DNA of 64,000 nt, taken from NCBI GenBank assembly GCA_903813345.2, contig CAIIXF020000001.1, positions 11,197,598 through 11,261,597 on the forward strand, in the 5' to 3' direction. Shown in pieces: positions 50,301 to 59,300 of this stretch. This DNA comes from Owenia fusiformis (Eukaryota > Annelida > Polychaeta > Sabellida > Oweniidae). Below the pieces are notes generated by a model. It did no database searches and was not told the origin of the DNA. It was given only the letters and a program-made list of their open reading frames with translations. Within the stretch, counting starts at the first letter, position 1. Every line of letters begins with the position of its first letter. The position numbers were made by a program, and so were the translations under genes.

Positions 50301-53300
50301 TGTATGAAAAAATTATAAAAAATGACTAAACGTTATGATTTAATAAGTCTAAATAGTTGTATACTGATTAAACATTACTAATAATAGTACCTATCAGAAG
50401 CTCATATCCATTTAAAGTCATTGGATCATTTTTGTGTGAAAACTGGAGTCCCACAAGGCTCAACTTTATGTCCTCTACTTTCTTTCCATTTTTTGCATTG
50501 ACCATGGCATTTGCACATAGCAATGCATAGAAATCCATTTTTGTAACATGTGCACCTAGGACCACATTTCACCTTGCACCCACACTTGACCAATGCTTCA
50601 CATGCTGCTTGAGGAAGGGCTGTATATAGTGGCACCAGGAGGGACATGTCATACTACCAGCCCCATGTTGTGAACTCCGATACCTATGTTGGATTGAGAT
50701 TATACAGTTGGCCCCAAACAATACCACCTTGGTTAGCAAGTTCTTAAAATTTTCTGTGCAAGGGCTCCTTTTGTTGGTGGCATTCTATCAATGACTGTAT
50801 TGCCATCACAGAACATTTGCCTTCGCGCTGCATCGATATCTATCTGGTTGCTGGTTCGATCATATACTAGAACAGTAAAATGTTTCAGGGACTGAATGGC
50901 ATGAACTGACAAAGTCAGGTTTGTTGTAACCATTTGTGCTACTTGTAGAAAAGCTCTGAGTAACTTCCTTGAACACATTTCATAGTTTGAAGGGCAGATT
51001 CTTTGCTATGGCCAAAGAATGGTGCAGTTATATGATATAATTTAATACCTGTAATTTTTGAGAGGTAAGAAGGCAATCCAGATTGACACTTATTGTACCC
51101 TAATGCTGCAGCCATGGCAAGAACAACTACACCAGTATCTCCACTGATTCTGATTATGAAGTCTTTTTAACCCTCTGAGGTCATCTGTTTTACCTGAACA
51201 AAGAGTCTAGTGTAGTATCAGCTTCTTCATGAGTACAAGGTTCAATCATTACTGTAACTGGCAACTGAGGAAAGCACTTCAACAGATTCCACAATAGTCA
51301 TAAACATCAACCCAAAAATAGAGTTGGCCAGGAATGCTAACAGCTCAGTCTTGTTCTGGTTGTTTCTTAGAAAGCTTAACCGATTCTGGAGCATCACATT
51401 CTCTGCATAAATCATCCATTGCCACAATGAGTCCTTGTCAGGGACTTCCTACTGTTTTATAGGTAGACATCCCAGATAACATCTTATCTTGAAACACCTT
51501 CCATAGGCCACCTTAACTTGGGATGAGACATTGGTACCATATTCTTGGAAGCTGGTAGCCACACCAGGATGCATCACATGGACCAGAAGGATGCCATCTA
51601 TTAAAATTGCATCTGCAGATGGCTTTTCCAATACTTCAGATCCATCTGGCTTAGCTTCTTGACATTTAAGTAAGTCTGCTTTTGTTGTAGGTCTCGTGGC
51701 TCCGTGGTTATGTAGTGATGGTGGGAACTCATGGTTTTCATATTTGAAAAACTCAGACATATCATTGTGTCTTGATTGGCATGCAATGTAGAGTAATAGC
51801 AAAAAGGTCATAATCATTTCTCAGATCCTTGACTTCAGGATTCACTTGCATGCATAGTTGGTGTGGTCTAGGGAGAAAAAACAAAGAATCATCTGCAGTG
51901 ATTCCTGAGGTCAAGGAACTGAGAGAAGAAAATTACCTTTTTGCTAAGCTCTATATTGCTTGCCTTTGACAATCAAGACAAACCAGAACAACGGCAACGC
52001 CAAAGCGTAGCGAATCCCATCGAACAGAAATGGCTGGCATTTTTACAAACGAATAGCAAATATCATAAAACAACACACCAGAAAGGCCACCATTTTCAAA
52101 ATGGTTGCTCACTAGCCAAGTTGTCATCAGAAGAAATAATATGCTTTTAAGTAGCCACCTCTAAAATTTTTGAAAAATCTCACACGTACTTGTAAAATTA
52201 CACACATAAAAATGGTGGCCATTTTTCAAAATGGCCAACTACTCCCCAAAGTTTTATTAGACAATGTGCCATGCTTAAAGTATTCACATATCAAATATGA
52301 ACAAAATCGCTCCACTACTTTTCAAGTTATAGTAAAATATGTTAAAATGGCAGCCATTTTTCAAAATGGCCACCGTCTACCAAAAGTGTCATTAGAAATA
52401 GACAGTGTGCCATGCTTATAGTATTCACATACCAAATATGAACAAAATCACTCCACTACTTTTCGCGTTATAGTAAAATACGTTAAAATGGCGGCCATTT
52501 TTCAAATTTTTTTTCAAAATGGCCGCCTTCTACCAAAAGTGTCATAGGACAGTGTGCCATGCTTATAGTATTCACATACCAAATATGAACAAAATCGCTC
52601 CACTACTTTTCGAGTTATAGTAAAATACGTTAAAATGGCGGCCATTTTGAAAAATGGCCGCCTTCTACCAAAAGTGTTTTTAGACAGTGTGCAATGCTTA
52701 TAGTATTCACATACCAAATATGAACAAAATCGCTCCACTATTTTTTGAGTTATAGCAAAAATCGTAAAATGACGAGTAAAGGCCGCCATTTTTCAAGATG
52801 GCTGCCATGTGCTTCTTTAATATCTACATTTGTAGCATTATTAATGTCCTTTATAATTTTTTTACATTTAAAACATTGCTATTACAGTTTTACATATTAC
52901 ACCTAAATTACTGTAAAATCGGCACTAAAATGGCCGCCATTTTGAAATGAGTGGCCATTTTGAAAATCGGCTTTCGAGCAGAACTTCTACCCCCATAGGG
53001 TATATGTGTACAAAATATGAACAAAATTGGGCCAACGGTATTTGAGTTATTGCCCGGACGGACGGACGTACTTACGTACGGACGGACGTACGTACAGACG
53101 GACGGACGTACGTACGGACGGACGGACGGACGGAGGCGTTCCCTATATCCCTCCGAACTTCGTTCGATGGGATAATAACAGGTCTGAGTTTTTCAAACCT
53201 GAAAAGCATGAGTTCCCGTCATCCCTAGCTAAGCATGGAGCTTGAGACCTACAACTAAATGACTTACTTACTGTAGATTGGGTTAATTTGGCGCCCGCTT

Positions 53301-56300
53301 TAATTTGGCGAAATTGAAAAATTCGCCAATATAAATCTCCGCCAAAATTTAGAATGAATCCCCGGGAATCATCTAGGGTATTTCGTCCAGTGTATTAAGG
53401 TCACTTCCGGTTTATTTTTCCAAAAATATGAAAAAATGTCTCTCATAAATTGGCTCAGAACTGGTCAGTCACTCATTTATACTCAGGGAAAAGTAGCAGC
53501 ATCGATTGAGGTGTAAAATGTAAAGGATGATCTCACAAAAATGTACAAACGTGGTGAATATCGCCAGTGGTCCTCAAAAGAAAAAATGAACATAGCCAAA
53601 CATGCCCATTTAGATCTAGATCTACATGGTAATTCGCAAACAGCGCGTAAGTTTAACATTCCATTAACATTTTTTTGCATATCCGCCAAATTAAATAGCC
53701 GCCAATATGCCAAAAATGGCAAAATCGCCAAATTAAGTAGCGCCAAATTAACCCAATCTACAGTACTTAAATGCCTAGAAACTAAGCCAGATGGGCCAAA
53801 GTATTGAAAAAGCCAACTGCAGATGCAGTTTTAATAGACTGCTCCTTTCTGGTCCTTTCTGGTGTTTCATCCCAAGTTAAGGCAGCTAATGGAAGGTGTT
53901 CAAAGATTAGATGTTGTCTGGAATGTTTACATACAAAACAGTGATAAGTCCCTAACAAGGATTTATTGTGGCACTGGTGCTAGAAGGATGATTTATGCAG
54001 AGATGCACAAATGCCAAAGAATTGGCCAGCCTTTCTAACAAATTTTCTTAAATTGCCAGATATAGCAATGATTGAACCTTGTACTCATGAAAAAGCTGAC
54101 ACTAGGCTCTTTGTTCATATAAAACAGATGACCTCAGAGGGTAAAAAATACTTCATAATCAGAAGTGGAGATACTGATGTCCTTTTTCTTGCCATAGCTG
54201 CAGGATTAGGGCGCAATATGTGTCAATCCAGATTGCCTTCGGACCTCTCAAAAATTACAGGTATTAAATTATATTATATAACTGCACCATTCTTTGACCA
54301 TAGCAAAGAATCTGCCCTTCAATCTATGGAATGTGTTCAAGGAAGTTACTCCAGCTTTTCTACAAGTGGCACAAATGGTTACAACAAACTTGATTTGTCA
54401 GATCAAGCCATTCAGTCCCTGGAACATTTTACTTTTTATTATTATATGATCAAACCAGCAACCAGATAGATATCAATGCAGTACGAAGGCTAATGTTCTG
54501 TAACAGTCATACAGTCATTGACAAATACCACCAACAAAAGGAGCCCTTGCACAGAAAATCTTAACTTGCTAACCAAGGCAGTATAGTTTAGTGCCATAAC
54601 TAAAATGGTTATTGAGTTCACAACATGTGGCTGGCAGTATGACATGTCCCTCCTGATCCCACTATGTACATCCCTTCCTCAAGCAGCTAAGGCATGCCAA
54701 GCATTGGTCAAGTGTGGGTGCAAGGTGAAATGTGGTCCTAGGTGCACATGTTACAAAAGTGGATTTCTATACATTGCAATGTACAAATCCCATGGTCAAT
54801 GAAAGTCATTTGACTAAAAAAGTAGGGGACATAAAGTTGAGCCTTGTGGGACTCCAGTTTTCACACAAAAATAATCTAGTGACTTTAAATGCATATGACC
54901 ATCGAATAGGTACTATTATTAGTCATGTTTGATCAGTATTTAACTATTTCGACAAATTAAATGATGATATTAGTCAATTTTAGTGATTTGCCGATACATT
55001 GTGGCGGCCATATTGGATTTTTGGTGAAACAGTCAATGGATTGCTTGGTGCCACTTCAGGTTCTCAAAAGGATGGTATGAAGTTTTGAAATCCACCTACA
55101 GATTGCTTCTATATATTTTTGAAATATTCTGTGAACTTATCTCCTATTCAAACCCGACTAAAATGTGTATGTATGGATAATATTTGAACATTTCAATCCC
55201 TCCCTCCCCCATAGAATATGCCTGGTCAAAGCTTTAAACCCAAGATGCCCACCCCTACATATACTGAAAGCTTTTTTCTTACTGAGTTTAAAAAACTTAT
55301 TCTACCTTCATTTGCAATTTACATTTACCTACATTTTCATTTACCCACATTTAAAACAAGGCATTAACATGCAAAATGTCACCACCTACCATTTGCTACA
55401 GATACCAAATGCCGAAACACCATCCGCCAAATGCCATCCACAAAAAGACTGAAATTATAACAATATGTCACCACTTCGGGTGGTGACATAAAAATCCATA
55501 AACATTTTCAAGTCAGTGCAAATTCGCTTTCAACTGAAAGCAGCTGTAAGGCATATTTACCCCTCTTCCTGCTCCATGGCATCAGGGTCAGAAGACACAG
55601 TGGGTTTAGTCTGTCTTAGAAGAGTAATATAAGCATGGAATATATCTGCCTTCACATTCTCCTCGCGCTCTGAAAATACAGGGTAATGTAGTATAACATA
55701 ACAAGGCATTAACATGAAAAATGTCACCACCTGCCATTTGTAACAGATGTCGAACATCAAACGCCAAATGCTGAACACCATCCACAAAAAAGTAGGAGAC
55801 TGAAACAGTGTGGCGGTGGTGACATAATAACTTTTAGAGTGCCATTGTTCCAGTACATGGTCTTAATTCCTTTATTCCCTCAATGAACATTTGCTCTCAT
55901 ATTATTTTATTTTGCAGTAAACATGTTTCATACCTTTGAATCTCGACACAAGTGCAGGTGATACAGTCTTATAGAGCTCCTGCAACATCTCATGTCTTGT
56001 CCCCATGATAGCATCCAAACACTTGGCTGAGGACCTCCTCACCTTCCAGCTCATGTCATCATCATCACTGTACTCATCATCAGACTCTCTATAATTAACA
56101 CATAAAATATGGCATATGATTTCCACATATTAGTTGGCAAAAATCATCAGACTCTCTATAATTAACACATAAAATATGGCATATAATTTCCAATATTAGT
56201 TGGCATAAATCATCAGGCTCTGTAATTAACACATAAATATGGCATTAACCTTCATCTCTCTATGACTACTATGTAGAATGTGGCAAAAATCTACCACACA

Positions 56301-59300
56301 AGATATGGCCTAAATTGTGATTTATTTTCCATTATGACATAACTTTTAAAACAATCCCTTCAAAAAATATAGTGAGAACAGACATCTTGCAGTGATTTTA
56401 TTTAGTTTACTGTCTTTGATACATGCTACAACTGATTATTACTAAGACTTAAGACACATGGGAAGTTGTTTCTTTGAATAAATTATGCAAAAATTATCTT
56501 GAAGGAACTGTTTTTGAACAAAATAATTGCTCTTCTGAAAATTTGGTTTCATTCAACAAGGTTAATGTCTGGTGGTCTATAAGCTAATGAATATATGAAC
56601 AATGTGTTGAACCAAAGTAAAAACTTTTAAGACTTACTCTTCCTCATCATCCTCCATATCTTCATCCATCCCCTCATCCCCATCCTCCTCATCATAGTTG
56701 TAGTTAGGGTCATGTTTGATGTAGTCCAGACACAGGTCAATCACCTAAATTGAAACATTACTTTAAATGTTGTAGCATATATGGCAAATTAAGAGAGTCG
56801 GGACCTGGCTTGACTTATGTAATGGTAATCGGTGGGACATATGAGTACCAACTATGCTGATTTCCACTATAACTGAGCCCAATGTTAGATGCAGACTGGA
56901 CTGAGGGAATCTTAAATGTTATGACACAGCCAGAGGTTAATTTTGCTGTGGTCCAGATTCAGTCATCAATTCTGTTTTCAAAATGGTTGACTTGCCAGAT
57001 TTCTTTCTCTACTTTGCTTATTAAACTGTATATTGTGTGTAATTCCTAACATCCAGAAACAGCCATCTTTCATATGAATATGATGATGTTAAAAAATGTC
57101 CAGTTTGTTGTTTAAAAGACACAATTGAGGTCACATCACATGAGATCTATTGCCAATCACATGACAACAATCATCCAATCAAAGGCCAGGAACATTGTGA
57201 GAAAATGAACATAAATATTCAACTCACCACTGGTATATGGGGAGATATTTCTTTAGGGCATCTTCTGACAAATGACTCGAAGGCCTGTATACAATACTCT
57301 CTCAGTTCATCATCTTCTATCTTACAGAAGCTTACAATAAGAGGCACTATTTTTTCTAAATGTTCCCCAATCCTGTGGCCTGCTGAACGACTGCAACATT
57401 GAAATTCATTATGTTAATTCATAACCTAAAAGGCATACATGAATCAAGGCTACATATGGGTTAAAAAGGAATTCTCAATGGGTTTAAATGAGAAGACAGT
57501 ACAACAGAGGTATTTGGACATAACAGTTATAATAGGGTTATGCTACTTAATATCTGTGAGTGGATAGTCTCATCCTCCAAACATAGGATACAGATTCAGA
57601 TATTCTGGAACTTGAATCACTGCGATCGGAGGATGGGATAGTCTGGGATATTAAATTTCAAAACAGGGTTAAAGTTGAAAGTTGATCCATAGTGAATGAC
57701 AGACGAGTATACAAATTACATTAGAATCATTCATGCTATACCTTATTGCCCCAATACATTGTATATATGTACGAGTGGTAGATGTAGATTTGTTCTTTTG
57801 TAGCTCAGTTAATAAGAAGTCAATCAGCTCTACAAACAGGCAGCTGTTGCAGCTTGATACAAGGTGGCCTAAAATATAATAGCACAATTGTTACATTTGT
57901 GGTCATAGACTTTTCTATATGCTTTTATTAAGACAATTTAAGCCTATGAGTGTCAAAACAGGAAAAATATTTAAACAAGCATAAGGAAACTCATATTTCT
58001 ATTTTGTTATTAACATTCATTTTCATCATGACATTGAAGTTGATAATTCTACTTTGCAAATCTGAGTACATTAAATGGGTTATCTGTGTGTGAATATTCA
58101 CCCACCTATGGCTAGTATAGATCTCTTTCTAACAGCTAATCTGGGGCTAGCAAGCTGTGGCAGCAAGGCTTGTTGTATTGAAGGGTGAAATGTGATAAGT
58201 AGACCACCAAAGCGACTCAGTAAATCACCAAGTATATCCAATGCCTCAAGCTGTACCGATACGTCCTCTTGCTAAAACACACAATTGTTACACATACCGT
58301 ATTCTCTGTAATTAGCGCCCAGGGCGTTTAGAAAATTGAAAATACATTATTTAGACCATTCTAATAAGCGCCCGTGTATGAAAGAAATCAGAAATCCCGA
58401 GGAATTTCATGTATGGCAATTTTTCTTGACAAGAATGCATTTTCTTCAACATATTTTTATAATAATATGACAAGTGCTGTTATTGGAGAGAATACGGTAA
58501 AGATCGCTTAGACAATATTGACAGTGGTTGAAGACCCGTCTATGTCTAATTTATTTCCGGCACGCCCACTTTGTCATTATCGCCGATTACCTTCAATATT
58601 TCCACTAGAGACTGCTGGATATCGATCTAAAGTTATACATTATTTCTAATTTGATGAGAGATCATCATTATTCGTGCAAAAGTCGTGTAAAAGTCGAGAA
58701 ACATTAAAAAGAAACCAGAAAGTTCACGACCTTGACATGCGCAGAACATCTGCGCAGTAGCTTTTGAAATTTCTGAATGCCGATAAAGAACAATTCCTTC
58801 ATTCATTATGGACTATTTGGAGACAATATTAGCATGGTATGGTGTGGGAAGCACCCATCGATAGATATGTATCGAGAGGATGCATAGAATTACAAAACGC
58901 GTCGTGTTTACAGCAGTTTTAGGGTAAGTACTCTATTATCGCCCGCTCCTGGATTTTGAGAAATATTTTTTTCCTGATATATTCTTCAATTCTTGTTGAT
59001 TTCTCGATGTTTCTTGAACTTTGTGAAGCGGGGTGGGCGCTTATTAGAGAGTGGGCGGTAATTACAGAGAATACGGTATGTATCACACATGTGGAAAACA
59101 AGGCATTAATATGCAAAATGTCACCACCTACCATTTATGACAGACACCAACCACAAACCCCCAACCAACTGCCAAACACCAACTGCTGAACACCATCCAA
59201 AAATATTGGAGACTATAACAATATCAAGGGAGGTGAGCTCTACACCAGTTTTTTCTGGGTCATTTAAAATATTAAAATGTGAACACCTGCTAATCTGGCA

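Larger units (their letters stand above)
50165..55130. mobile_element. ~5 kb palindromic composite in CAND1 intron 10
   Basis: Inverted arms at about 50165-51830 and 53160-55130 carry paired stretches: CACCTTGCACCCACACTTGA near 50569 mirrors TCAAGTGTGGGTGCAAGGTG near 54707; AAGTTGAGCCTTGTGGGACT near 54834 mirrors 50444. The centre is a ~140 bp satellite (52080-53060). The right arm has a later 493 bp insertion (53271-53763). Each arm carries a decayed copy of one mobile-element gene, head to head, 3' ends outward. Confidence 0.82.

Noticed and set aside
52170-52789. Frames of 83-91 codons across the intron 10 satellite
   Set aside because: They are read-through of the ~140 bp tandem unit on either strand.
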